Shown here piece by piece: positions 19,149-28,091 of a DNA stretch of 64,000 bases; within the stretch, counting starts at the first letter, position 1; the number at the start of each line of letters is the position of its first letter. The translations under genes were made by a program, and so were the position numbers. The notes under the pieces are model-generated. The model was not told the DNA's origin. It worked only from the letters and a program-made list of their open reading frames with translations, and made no database searches. Origin of the DNA: Tabrizicola sp. (GTDB lineage: Bacteria; Pseudomonadota; Alphaproteobacteria; Rhodobacterales; Rhodobacteraceae); the NCBI RefSeq assembly GCF_030694085.1, contig NZ_JAUXZE010000050.1, positions 1 to 64,000 of the forward strand. Direction: 5' to 3'.

Positions 19149-19310
19149 ATGTTGCCTCTTCACGCTCCGCACCAACTTTCCAAGCCGGCCGATAAGGAAA
19201 GACCCAAGAAAACCGACGAGCTTCCAGGAGGCTGGTGGATTATTCCTTCGGCTATCTTTGGCCTCGCTGGATGGATTGGAATCTTCTACGCCTTGGGGCT
19301 ACTATGGTGA
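19149..19310 (+). CDS. 53-residue single-span membrane protein
   Basis: ATG at 19149, TGA at 19308. The first half is charged (KPADKERPKKTDELPGG) and the second is one membrane helix rich in Trp (WWIIPSAIFGLAGWIGIFYA). The stop overlaps the start of the next gene (ATGGTGA), which suggests coupled translation. It lies 158 bases after the hybrid kinase on the same strand. Function is unknown; a small adaptor for the kinase or for the following receiver-like proteins is a guess. Confidence 0.55.
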   Translation: MLPLHAPHQLSKPADKERPKKTDELPGGWWIIPSAIFGLAGWIGIFYALGLLW

Positions 19311-19672
19311 GTGGACAAGAGAGCAACATTGCCGGCCGCAACTGCTTTGGGGGCACGCTTTTGTGCGTCAGTGACGCAGTATTCCCAACGTTCGATGCAT
19401 ACGACTGCCCTGCGATCGTGTTGGGAGGCGACGCAGATTCAGCAAGGGAAATGCGCGCAGTGCTGCAGTCGCTGGGTTTCGACGTGCTGGCCGGAGCTAG
19501 CCATCTTGGTGTCGACGATATGCCAGTGTTCATTGTGCTGGGCGACTTCCTTGACCAGAAAGAGAACCGCCTGCAGCTACAGAGGATGAGCCTGCCCTGG
19601 CCATCCGCTCCCGTCATATCGATTTCCAATCCCGCCGACGCTGCGGGGAAGTTGATCCCACTTCTTTCTTGA
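19304..19672 (+). CDS. Receiver-like (pseudo-receiver) protein
   Basis: The ATG at 19304 overlaps the preceding stop. The 122-residue protein has a CheY-like strand-helix pattern: CPAIVLGGDADSAREMRAVL, QSLGFDVLAG, PVFIVLGDFL, APVISISNPADAAGKLIPLL. The aspartate at the phosphorylation position seems to be replaced by the VLGDF region, and no matching Lys is clear, so it is probably an atypical receiver. It lies 22 bases before a second protein of the same style. Confidence 0.5.
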   Translation: MVSGQESNIAGRNCFGGTLLCVSDAVFPTFDAYDCPAIVLGGDADSAREMRAVLQSLGFDVLAGASHLGVDDMPVFIVLGDFLDQKENRLQLQRMSLPWPSAPVISISNPADAAGKLIPLLS

Positions 19673-19693
19673 TTCGGCAGGAGCAAAGCCAAG

Positions 19694-20200
19694 TTGACCC
19701 TCACCCGTTCCATAGCTCCAGTACCTGAGGTGGCGTTGTTTCGCCGATCCGAATTTCGTTCCGCGGCGAATATGCCGAATGGCCATACAGGCGAAGCATG
19801 CTCGCTCAGAGGTCTGGCGGTACTTCACTTAGGGTTTTCTCGGGACGACGGTGTCCTTCTAAGCGAAACGATGCACAATCTCGGTGCTCGGAATGTTGCT
19901 CGGTCGGAGCACGTCTATCCCCTCGGCCTCGGCAAACCCGGGGCCCTACGATACGACGGCATTGTCGTAAACATTGACCGCTATGCAGATGTGGAGATGG
20001 GTGTAGACCGAATGATGCGCTTCCGCCGAGCGTGCCCATCCTGCTTCGTCGTGTTGGCAACCGCGGACGTGGCGTCGGATGACTTCGACCACCATCGTCG
20101 GGCGATTTGTGACAGCACCTTGAGGCTTCCACTGACCGCTGTGCGCCTGACCGAAGCGCTTGAAGCTGCTTTACTGAACCACCAAAACAACAAGGGTTGA
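19694..20200 (+). CDS. Second receiver-like protein
   Basis: A TTG at 19694 with CAGGAG about 10 bases upstream gives 168 residues. A later ATG near 19769 is possible. The alternating pattern GLAVLHLGFSRDDGVLLSET, YDGIVVNIDRYADVEMGVDR, CFVVLATADV and STLRLPLTAVRLTEALEAAL is that of a receiver domain, with Asp in NIDRYAD near the usual site but no conserved Lys. Nothing else is attached. With the two genes before it this forms a small signalling operon of unknown purpose. Confidence 0.5.
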   Translation: MTLTRSIAPVPEVALFRRSEFRSAANMPNGHTGEACSLRGLAVLHLGFSRDDGVLLSETMHNLGARNVARSEHVYPLGLGKPGALRYDGIVVNIDRYADVEMGVDRMMRFRRACPSCFVVLATADVASDDFDHHRRAICDSTLRLPLTAVRLTEALEAALLNHQNNKG

Positions 20201-20539
20201 GCACCTGCTTGGCATACAGCTTGCGGTCTCTACACGACAGTGATCACTGCTCTGGATTCGAATGATCAAGTGCGGTTCTTTTGCGACTATTCCGAACGAC
20301 CAGGACAAACTATATGCGGCGGCAGTGACCTGCCCACGCCTTGCCCATGCATCTTATCCAGTTTGAGCCAGCCTCTGGCAAAACCTCATTCGCCCCCGAA
20401 CTCTGGGCCGTCCGCAGCCAGAGTTTTCCGGATCGCTCTGGGCGCCAGCTGGTAGCGCCCATATTTTCGTCAGCATCATCGAGACTATATTGCCGATCGC
20501 GCGGTGTGGCCTTTGATCTGCTCACCGGTTTGTCCTCGT
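20201..20539. other. No supported gene
   Basis: Frames in this stretch are short and unlike known proteins. It separates the receiver-like genes from IS3 debris. Confidence 0.4.
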
Positions 20540-21290
20540 TCAGAAGTTAGTTCTGTACAGGGTTTGGTCCTTTTCTGACCGGTTGAGGAACTCCCGCCGC
20601 ATGAGGCGGAGGAGGCTCGTGTGCGGGCCGGGAAGGTTGTAGTCGTGACGCCATGCCGCGATCAAGTGGCGGTTACGGCGCAGACTGGAGAATAGGTGCT
20701 CGTTTAGGCACTCGTCCCGCAGGCGGCCGTTGAAGCTCTCGACGAAGCCGTTCTACATGGGTTTGCCGGGCTGGACTTAGTGCCATGCGACCTTCCGGTC
20801 CTGCTGCCACTTCAGGATCGCATTCGGGGTCAGCTACGTGCCATTGTCACTGACCACCATGCAGGGCCAGCCCAGCAATTCGGCAACCCGGTCCAGTTCC
20901 CGCGCCACACGACCCGAGATCGATGTGTCGACGACGCCAGCCAGGCACTCCCGGCTGAAGTCGTCGATGATGCACAGGACCCGGAACCGCCGACCCCGGG
21001 TCAGGCTGTCAGAGACGAAGTCCAGCGACCAACGCTGGTTCGATCCCTGCAGGATCGGCATGGTTTGCGGGTCCCGAGTGCCCGCTTGCGACCACCACGC
21101 TTGCGTACTGTCAGCCGTTCTTCCCGGTAGATGCGGTAGAGCTTCTTCCAGTTCACTTACCGGCCCTTCCGCTCGAGCAGGATGTACAGGCGGCGGTAGC
21201 CATACCTTATGCGTGTTTCACGGATCTCCTGGATCTGCTTCGCCACTTCAGCCGGTCCGAAAAAATGCTCACCTTCATCCACCTCCGCTC
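20540..21290 (-). pseudogene. IS3-family OrfB transposase remnant
   Basis: Minus-strand translation gives, in order, IRYGYRRLYILLERKGR (stop), WKKLYRIYREERLTVRKRGG, WSLDFVSDSLTRGRRFRVLC, WPCMVVSDNGT (stop), NGFVESFNGRLRDECLNEHL and TSLLRLMRREFLN, ending at the TGA at 20542. The DDE residues survive, but at least four in-frame stops kill the gene. It belongs to a different IS3 group from the intact element at 5821. Confidence 0.85.
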
Positions 21291-21443
21291 CTCTCCCAGC
21301 CAGGAAAGTGCACCGAAGAACTGCAATTTAAGATTTTCGGATGTCCAGGGATCAACTCGTCTGAAAGAAGAGGCACCGGCGAGCTGGTAATTGGCTATGG
21401 ATCGAGAACGCGTTCCAGTCCTGGTGAGCTTAGCAACCTGCTG

Positions 21444-22148
21444 TCAAATCAGATGGAGATCACGCGCCCTAAGCGCGGCGCTTGTGCGGTTCGGGACGCC
21501 GAGTTTCTTACAAATTGACCGCATGTGCATCTTAACTCGGATCTCTGTGGAGCCGCACCTCCGCGCAATCTCCTTGTTGGGCAGGCCATCAACAACGAGA
21601 CGCAGTACTTCCGCTTCGGCAGAACTCAATGAGGACGCGGGCGAGGTCGCCCGATTGCCTTCTTGCACGATTAATCCGTCACCACTTAGTAGAGACGCCG
21701 GCAGATAGGTCTCACCCATTGCAACGAAATTCAGAGCACTTAGCAAGGCCGACAAACGCATGCTCTTCGGGATATAACCCTTCGCTCCCTTTGCCAGCGC
21801 CTGCAGGACAATATCCCGTGGGGCGTTGCCCGAAAACAAAATGACAGCCATCACACCCTGCGTTGTGACCACTTTCTCGATAGATTTGATGCCCTCCATG
21901 TCTGGCATGTTAAGGTCGAGCATCAGAATATCGATCGGACCATCATCGCGAACAACAGACAAGGCCGCATTCAGCGAGCCAGCAACGAGGACTTCGTGGT
22001 TTGAACTATTCCTGATAGTTTCAGCAATGGCGTCACGAACAAGCGAGTGATCGTCTGCGATGAGAATTTTGAGCTTGCCGACAGCCCCTATCCCCCCTGA
22101 GGGCTTTGCCTCGGTATCCGATCGCTCCTTACCACCCAATCCTGTCAT
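21444..22148 (-). CDS. LuxR/NarL-family response regulator
   Basis: A 234-residue protein. The receiver is at about 27-145 (LKILIADDHSLVRDAIAET, phospho-Asp in ILMLDLNMPDMEG, Lys in GYIPKSMRLS). The C-terminal HTH is at about 168-228 (LSSAEAEVLRLVVDGLPNKE, KMHMRSICKKLGVPNRTSA). It resembles the regulator at 15022 in design, so the region carries two paralogous outputs. The first 25 residues lack structure, and the true start may be internal (near VGKLKILIADD). The truncated kinases at 9.3 and 11.4 kb are possible former partners. Confidence 0.9.
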   Translation of the reverse strand: MTGLGGKERSDTEAKPSGGIGAVGKLKILIADDHSLVRDAIAETIRNSSNHEVLVAGSLNAALSVVRDDGPIDILMLDLNMPDMEGIKSIEKVVTTQGVMAVILFSGNAPRDIVLQALAKGAKGYIPKSMRLSALLSALNFVAMGETYLPASLLSGDGLIVQEGNRATSPASSLSSAEAEVLRLVVDGLPNKEIARRCGSTEIRVKMHMRSICKKLGVPNRTSAALRARDLHLI

Positions 22149-22480
22149 CGATGTCCCTGCAGGTCTCTTAGGAAAAATCTATCTTGCGCGCAGCGGTTTC
22201 CAAGCTCAGTCGACTGAAGATACCGGACTATTTTGAGTCGACTCTACCAGGATGCCACCGATTCACGGTCGATAGGTAGTTCAGACCACCGGGCTGCACC
22301 AACAGTCTCAAGGATATCTTCACTATCTTTCGCGCACATTTCGCATCCAAACCTATAAGACATGGCAGACCTGTGTACGAGTAAGCGGTGTCCGGATCAC
22401 ACCGTGACGGCGCGATTCCAGGGAAGATCGTCGCCCCGCCTCTGCTCGTCACCCTGAACGATTGGGGTCAGCGTGGCTGA
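22149..22480. other. No supported gene; upstream region of the LuxR-type regulator
   Basis: This presumably holds the promoter of the minus-strand regulator. The sequence has short shadow frames only. Confidence 0.4.
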
Positions 22481-22489
22481 CATCGGCGA

Positions 22490-22740
22490 GGGTGGAGCAG
22501 TCATGGTCGACATCCTGACGGCAATAGATCTGGGCATGTCGGGGTCAGCGGCAGATGGTCGGCATACTTGCTGACCAGCACATGGCCGACTTTGGCCTCG
22601 GTGCGCATGGCGGCCGGGATCGGCAGCGCAGGTGCGGGGGCCTGAGCAACGCCGTCGGTTCACGACCGCCAGGCATATCTTTGGTTCGGCGGGTGACAAT
22701 GACCAGAACGGGCTGACACGATGGCCAGCCGTTCCGAGAC
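22490..22740 (-). pseudogene. IS66-family TnpC fragment
   Basis: The minus strand reads APALPIPAAMRTEAKVGHVL, then VSKYADHLPLTPTCPDLLPS. This matches the TnpC region normally containing HVIVSKYADHLPLYRQ. It is short, frame-broken, and points the opposite way to the adjacent TnpA piece, so the IS66 copy was rearranged as well as truncated. Confidence 0.65.
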
Positions 22741-22867
22741 GTCCTCAACATTGCAATGCAGACAGCCGCCTCAAGCACAGATCAGGCCTGTCGGCGCTTC
22801 GATACATGGCAGGTGTTTGGGCAGAGATCCTAGATTGGCAGCACGCGGTGTGGTGGGGCGCTTGGGC

Positions 22868-23205
22868 CGTCGTCGGCATTTGCCTGACGCGGACAAGGTG
22901 CGGATCGTCGAGGAGAACCTGCGAGTGCATCAGCAGGGGTCGGCGACGGCTCGGCGGTATGGGATTTCGTGCTCGCTTCTCGCGATCTGGCGGCGTGAGT
23001 ATCGGATTAGTGCTTTTGACGAGCACGGGACGGATGCGGACTTCGTGCCGCTCGTGGTGGAAAACGTCACGCGGACGCGGCCGAAAGTGCCTTTAATGCC
23101 AGCGGCGATGGAGATGATCGACATCACGCTGGCGAACGGGCTTCGCATGCCATTCCTTGTTTCGCTGGACCCAGCGCATCTTGCGGCGCGCCTTGCCGTG
23201 GTGGA
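22868..23205 (+). pseudogene. IS66-family TnpA-like protein, degraded
   Basis: The frame reads PDADKVRIVEENLRVHQQGS, ATARRYGISCSLLAIWRREY, then IDITLANGLRMPFLVSLDPA and HLAARLAVVD, which is the HTH and C-terminal pattern of IS66 TnpA. It has no internal stop here but lacks a proper start and runs into an IS110 fragment. TnpB and a matching TnpC are missing. Confidence 0.65.
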
Positions 23206-23335
23206 TCCGCGAAGCTGGCCACAAGCCCATACACATCAAGACAGATCGTCGGGATGCCGATGGCATCGCACGCCCACTACATTGGGGTTTGTCCCGCGTG
23301 GCAATCTCAGGCAATTCCGACTGCTCCCCTGCGAC
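23190..23335 (+). pseudogene. IS110-family transposase N-terminal fragment
   Basis: The frame reads REAGHKPIHIKTDRRDADGI, then ARPLHWGLSRVAISG. KTDRRDA(D/R)GIA is the hallmark of the IS110 RuvC-like domain. The IS110 C-terminal remnant at 14170-14780 could be from the same or a related copy. Confidence 0.65.
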
Positions 23336-23443
23336 TGAAATCTCTAGTACAAAACACCTTAAAAGTGCTGACACTTTGCCAGAGTTTGGATTCCAGCGCA
23401 AAACATATTTGCCCTACCCTCAGTAGCCCGGGCGCCAAAGCGA

Positions 23444-24607
23444 TTAGGATGTTGGTGTGGCTCGAGTTGCGGAAGGCTCCACCTTGAAAGCTCTGATTCC
23501 TGAGGGTCTTGTACGAAGCTTCCGAACCAAATTGGGAATTCGGTTGTAGCTGATCACAAATATCGAGGCAAAGAAGACAACAGCAATGAACGCCTCGGCA
23601 TTATCATTCCACAGAAGCACCCCAACCGCAGGAGGGGTAAGCACAAAAGGCGCCAGCACCACGGTCGTCAGTGGGTTGGCAAATTTCCTATGCGATCGAC
23701 CAAGTAAGCAGATTTCAAGACTGCGCATTACAAGCTGGTGAACGTGCAGCCTGTCGGGAACAGTGACCTCCGCCTTCCTTAGCCTTCGGCGAAAGATAGC
23801 AAGCATCATATCGGCGACCGGCCAAAACACACACAAAAGGACCGCCCAAGGCGAAACATCAGGGACATCGGCTAGAATAGCGATACCGAACCATGCCAGC
23901 ATGAAACCCAAGGTATAAGCGCCGGCATCACCAAGAAACACCAAGCCAAATGGAAAGTTAAGAAGGCAGAAGCCCGCGACAGCCGCGACAAATATCAGGT
24001 TCAGCTCCCAAAGTTCTGAGTTTCCCCCAGTTGCTGAGATTGCACTCAGTGAGAATGCCGCCCCAATAGCAGTCAGGCCTGCCATTCCATTCACGCCATC
24101 GATGAGGTTGAAGCCATTGGTCACCCCCGCAGTTACGATTAGAGTGAGAGGTACGCCTATCATGGCATACGACGCTAGATGGTCGGCCCCAGGAATTCCG
24201 AGCCTGGGTAGCCAAAGGCCCGTTAGTAGAATTACGATCAGGCTCGATCCAATAGCTGCTAACAATCGTTTTGTCGGCGATACTCCGAACCCGAGATCCT
24301 CAAGAAGACCAACTACAAACAGGAGGACCCCGCCGATAATAATGCCTGAGTAGCTTCCCCAGAGATCCTGTTGCAGTAGCGTCGCACTGACTCCGACCGC
24401 CCCAAAGATCGCCACACCGCCTACGCGTGGTGTTGGTCGCAAATGTATCGCCTGGATCGAGGATTTGATTGCGGTGTGGCCGTAGAACCTAGGCATTCGA
24501 GGAGAGATCGCCACCACCATAACGGTAAATGCGGCAGATAGTATTGCAATAGCAATTAGCCTCCAATCACCGGAAATCGATATACTAAGAGGCATGATTG
24601 CGCACAT
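23444..24607 (-). CDS. WecA-like polyprenyl-phosphate sugar-1-phosphate transferase
   Basis: A 387-residue MraY/WecA-family integral membrane enzyme with about ten helices. It would transfer a (N-acetyl)hexosamine-1-phosphate from UDP-sugar to undecaprenyl phosphate, starting a polysaccharide repeat unit on the inner membrane. Family motifs are present: PTPRVGGVAIF near the start, LLEDLGFGVSP, NGFNLIDGVNGMAG, FLGDAGAYTLGF and the cytoplasmic HVHQLVMRS. It is close to the Wza/Wzb/Wzc genes but separated from them by IS66 debris. The ATG at 24595 is an alternative start. Confidence 0.88.
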   Translation of the reverse strand: MCAIMPLSISISGDWRLIAIAILSAAFTVMVVAISPRMPRFYGHTAIKSSIQAIHLRPTPRVGGVAIFGAVGVSATLLQQDLWGSYSGIIIGGVLLFVVGLLEDLGFGVSPTKRLLAAIGSSLIVILLTGLWLPRLGIPGADHLASYAMIGVPLTLIVTAGVTNGFNLIDGVNGMAGLTAIGAAFSLSAISATGGNSELWELNLIFVAAVAGFCLLNFPFGLVFLGDAGAYTLGFMLAWFGIAILADVPDVSPWAVLLCVFWPVADMMLAIFRRRLRKAEVTVPDRLHVHQLVMRSLEICLLGRSHRKFANPLTTVVLAPFVLTPPAVGVLLWNDNAEAFIAVVFFASIFVISYNRIPNLVRKLRTRPSGIRAFKVEPSATRATPTS

Positions 24608-25090
24608 CCACGTCTTTGGGAGGTGTTACGTGCTTCGCTGAACTTGCAGCGTGTGACTGAAACTTCGGTCTAAACTCGAGTAAACACATTACAGAGGATT
24701 GCTCTAGGTGTATGTGTATTGAGGCTTTGACCATTGCTTCCTCACCCGCTTCCTGCTCTCTCAGCACGATATCTCCAAAACGACGATACTCATTCCAGTG
24801 TTACTCAAGCGGTCTCCAACTTTACGGATAGAATGAGTGCAATAAGAAAAATTGCAAAACTGGGCACCGATCATAAGATCCGCGCACTTCTGTTAGCTTT
24901 CATGTGTGGGTTGCTTATTGTTGCAAAAACCCCAACACGGAGTATCGCTTGTAAGCGGGCGCTGGCAACGGTGGCTTCCGATATACTTGTCTGTTCCGTG
25001 GATACAACATTCCGCTCTAAAGATTCATCCGTTTGGCCTTTGTGCTGCTTTTTTCCAAATATGGCACTAAAGCGCAATTTCATTATTTCA
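24608..25090. other. No supported gene
   Basis: A lower-GC stretch with short frames on both strands, none with a recognisable domain. It may contain the promoter of the WecA-like gene and decayed polysaccharide genes. Confidence 0.4.
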
Positions 25091-25095
25091 GACTT

Positions 25096-25440
25096 TCAGA
25101 TCGGATAGGCGTTGTGGATGCATTCGGCGGTTGGCCGAGCGGAGAGTCGAGGTTGCAACAATGTGCCGCTAGCCCGGACAGTGGCCCCAAGGTTTGCCTT
25201 CTTCCGGAGGCAGACCTTGATCGTATCGATAAAGTCCAGCAAACGGACCTTGTTCGAATTGCCAATGTTGATGATGCGGAACGGTAACGCGGGCGATAGG
25301 CTATCACCTTCCTGCACGATACCATCGGCGGGTCATTCGGAAGCGTCGTCGATCAGAAGGCGGATGGCGCGGACCAGATCGTCGACATAGGAGACCGGTT
25401 CGTTGATTGGCACCTGGTCGCGATGCACTCGGTAAGCGCT
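25096..25440 (-). pseudogene. UDP-glucuronate 4-epimerase-like gene, C-terminal remnant
   Basis: Minus-strand translation gives VHRDQVPINEPVSYVDDLVR, AIRLLIDDASE, a stop, PADGIVQEGDSLSPALPFRI, then INIGNSNKVRLLDFIDTIKV. This is the C-terminal substrate-binding part of NAD-dependent nucleotide-sugar epimerases (normal YVDDLV and NIGNS motifs). The Rossmann N-terminus is missing and one stop interrupts the rest. It was presumably part of the EPS cluster before IS66 arrived. Confidence 0.7.
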
Positions 25441-25499
25441 TTTCTAACCCCGCCTTCCCCGTGAATCGGTAAACTGCGATGCGAGCCGTGTTGAGCTTT

Positions 25500-25908
25500 G
25501 CGCGGTGTCAGTGGGAGACAGTCGGGAGCGCAGTTTGGAGGCCGCTGGGTTTGTGGAGCTTTTGGCGGCTCCGGCAGCCAAGCGGCGGTGATCTCACGAG
25601 GCGAAGGGCCGGATGGTGGCGGAGACGCTGGTGCGCGGGGTCACGGTGAACGAGGTGGCGCGTCGGCATGGATTGAAGGGCAACCACTTGTCTTGGTGGC
25701 GGACGCTGGCGCGGCAGGGCAAGCTGGTTGTGCCGGAAGTTCGGGAGCAGAGTTCTCCGCGCCGGTGGTGGCGGCGCAGTCGGAGGACATTCCTGTTGCA
25801 ACTTTTTCTATTGATCTGATCATCGGCCCTGTGCTGGTGCGGCTGGACGGTGCCACACCAGCAGCCCGGGTTGCTCAACTGGCCCTGGCAGTTCGGGCCT
25901 TCTCATGA
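25500..25908 (+). pseudogene. IS66-family TnpA remnant (frameshifted)
   Basis: One frame holds [20 protein letters not shown] and [20 protein letters not shown]. Another holds the end, [20 protein letters not shown] and RVAQLALAVRAFS. Together they are an IS66 TnpA split by a frameshift. It lies directly upstream of the broken TnpB. Confidence 0.65.
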
Positions 25909-26258
25909 TCTTCCCGTCGAACCGGGTTCGGATCATGGTTGCCACGAAGCCCATCGACCGCCGCAAGGGTCACGACGGCCTGGCCGCGATGGTGAAGAAC
26001 GAGTTGCGCATGGACCCGTTCACCGGGACGATCTTTGTGTTGCGAGCGAGAAAGGCGGACTGTCTGAAGCTGCTTTACTAGGACGGGACCGGTCTGGTGA
26101 TGGCCTACAAGCGGCTGGACGAGCACAGCTTCACCTGGTCCGCAGTGAACGATCAGCTGATGCTGATGAACCATGCGCAGTTCGAGGCGCTGTTTTCAGG
26201 TCTGGACTGGCAGCGGCTTCGGGTCATCGCGGTGAAGGCCCCGGAAGCCGTGGCATGA
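25905..26258 (+). pseudogene. IS66-family TnpB with an in-frame amber codon
   Basis: A 118-codon frame from ATG 25905: MIFPSNRVRIMVATKPIDRR, MVKNELRMDPFTGTIFVLRA, KADCLKLLY, then TAG at 26079, then DGTGLVMAYKRLDEHSFTW. The stop replaces the tryptophan of the conserved LYWDG(T)G motif, a single-base change from TGG. Otherwise it is full length, so decay is recent. Confidence 0.85.
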
Positions 26259-26516
26259 TCCCTGCAAGGCTGCGGCAGGATGACTCAGTCAGCTAATAGA
26301 GGCATAGCCGATGGTGGATCCGCCGTCGTCCAAAGCCATAGGCAAAGCCAGATCGACGGCCTGCTCCCCTGGAACGATACCGTCGCCATGTGACCGGGAC
26401 ACCGCGTACTGCACTCGTCCAATCTGGACAAGTGCTTTAGTAACTTGCAGCAAACCGATGACGTAGAATACGTCAAAGCGACGCTTTTAGCGACTTCGCC
26501 TTGACGTGCGGCCCAT

Positions 26517-26960
26517 TCAGCCCGCCGAACCCGTCCTGTTTTGGACCGCAGCCTTCAGCGCCGCCAAGCCTGAGGTCGACAGACCGGCCTCCGTTAGCGC
26601 GGCGATCATTCCATCAATTAAAGTGATAGCCTGCGCCGCTTCTGATGGAGTGAGCACCGGGATCGACGCTCCACTCGTCGCAAAGGTGGCCGCGACCACT
26701 CCCGCCAGTGAATTCACCGCGGTCAGCGCCTCAACCGATCCAGGTGGAGCCGCCTCAAGTGCTGCCACGGCCTGCTGTGCTTCGGGCGTGGTAACCGTCA
26801 CTGTCGAAATCACCGCTATGATGGCCGTTGTGTCGACGACGGTAGGACTGATCGTGATCGGCGCCGATGGTGGAGCAACCACTGGATCGGTTCCTGCCAG
26901 CGCGGGAACCGCCAGTACCGCACAGGTGAAGGTTACTGCACTGAAAAGTTTCGAATTCAT
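26517..26960 (-). CDS. Exported Ala/Thr/Val-rich small protein
   Basis: A 147-residue protein with a signal peptide (SAVTFTCAVLAVPALAG). The mature part is low in charge and rich in Ala, Thr, Val and Ser, with helical repeats (EAQQAVAALEAAP, SVEALTAVNSLAGVVAATF, PSEAAQAITLIDGMIAALTE). No family was recognised. It follows an outer-membrane barrel gene by 14 bases on the same strand, so the two are probably co-expressed at the cell surface, next to EPS export genes. Confidence 0.6.
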   Translation of the reverse strand: MNSKLFSAVTFTCAVLAVPALAGTDPVVAPPSAPITISPTVVDTTAIIAVISTVTVTTPEAQQAVAALEAAPPGSVEALTAVNSLAGVVAATFATSGASIPVLTPSEAAQAITLIDGMIAALTEAGLSTSGLAALKAAVQNRTGSAG

Positions 26961-26974
26961 GTTTGTGCCGATCC

Positions 26975-27781
26975 TCAGAACAAGTCATTGAAGGCGTACG
27001 AAACGGTGAGCGTCATTCGCTGTTCGTCGCGCTGATCGAAAGCATCCAGCAAGCTTGCACTGACACTCAAGTTCTCCACCCAAGGCAGTCGCGCACTTGC
27101 GCCGATTATGGCGTAGTCACCGTTGTGGGCCACGGTAATGGAAAGGTTTTCCGAGACGCCAAGCCCCACAGCCGCGAATGGGGTCCAGCTGTCGCGACGG
27201 TCGGTTTCAGACGCCACGCCAAGATTGAAGAGCACCGGCAGTCGCCCTCCATTGGCAAGCGTGAACTGCCTCGCGCTTGTCCAGGCGATACTGGTCTTCA
27301 CTTTCTCTCCAACCACATCTCCCCAAGGCGAAAGGTTATCGATTGTAATACCAACTGTACCTGAGCCAAGCGCATCGGGCAGGACGCGTGAAAACTTCAC
27401 GCTGAACGAGCCGGAGTCACCAAAGTCATTGGGGTCAGCAGACGTGATGCTTGTAACGATCTGCACACCGATTGTTTTTCTGGCGTCACCAAAACCGACC
27501 CCAAACGCGAGGCTGCCGTCGATACCTCCAGTTCCGTCCCGGCGATCCGTCCCCGATACCGATGCGAAGGCTGTGCCGTTTGGTAAAGTTGCCGCCGATG
27601 CAACTCCCTGGATCACGGCAAAGCGGGGTTTCTGGGTGGCGTCAGAGAAAGCCTCCAGCATCTCCAGAAACGCCTCAGGTGTTGTGCCCCTCACATCCTG
27701 GGCCTGTGTCGATGTTGGTAGAGAGACCAATGCGGCACCGACCAGAATGGGTGCTGAGTATTTAGTTATCTGGTGATGCAT
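26975..27781 (-). CDS. Outer-membrane beta-barrel protein
   Basis: I chose the ATG at 27781 because AGGAG lies 7-8 bases upstream. The ATG at 27787 is too close to it. The 268-residue product has a signal peptide (SAPILVGAALVSLPTSTQAQ) and repeated amphipathic strands (GSLAFGVGFGDARKTIGVQI, TWTPFAAVGLGVSENL-like segments, RMTLTVSYAFNDLF), ending in Phe. This is typical of a small porin or barrel. Function is unknown; proximity to Wza/Wzc suggests a surface-polysaccharide link. Confidence 0.65.
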   Translation of the reverse strand: MHHQITKYSAPILVGAALVSLPTSTQAQDVRGTTPEAFLEMLEAFSDATQKPRFAVIQGVASAATLPNGTAFASVSGTDRRDGTGGIDGSLAFGVGFGDARKTIGVQIVTSITSADPNDFGDSGSFSVKFSRVLPDALGSGTVGITIDNLSPWGDVVGEKVKTSIAWTSARQFTLANGGRLPVLFNLGVASETDRRDSWTPFAAVGLGVSENLSITVAHNGDYAIIGASARLPWVENLSVSASLLDAFDQRDEQRMTLTVSYAFNDLF

Positions 27782-28091
27782 GGGCATTCTCCTGAGGTCT
27801 CCCGTTGTGTCTGCGAAGGCTGCGAAGTACCGTGCACTGGAGTGTTTTAAATTCAGTACACGAGTCACGTTCAGGTCTTCGGTTGAACCCTGTACATTCG
27901 CACGCAACCGCATGCCCGCTCCATCATGCTGCGCCGGGCATCTGAAATATTTTCGCTTGTATTCGTTATAGGTTTTCGCGTTGGTCAGCCACGTATCTGA
28001 AGGTAGTGGAGCGACCGTCAACTCGGTTCATCTGATGATCAACGGTCTGACACTGACAGCTCGACCGCACTCCACCTACCAAAGAGCTGCC

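Noticed and set aside
24734..25108. A 124-codon plus-strand frame between the WecA-like gene and the epimerase remnant
   Set aside because: No domain, no clear ribosome site, poor composition, and it overlaps the decayed region.
25905..26081. Use of TAG as a sense codon
   Set aside because: Amber interruptions occur only in IS genes and a frameshifted Fic gene. Intact genes such as doeA-neighbour ribH and dhaK end at TAG normally, so mutation is the simpler reading.
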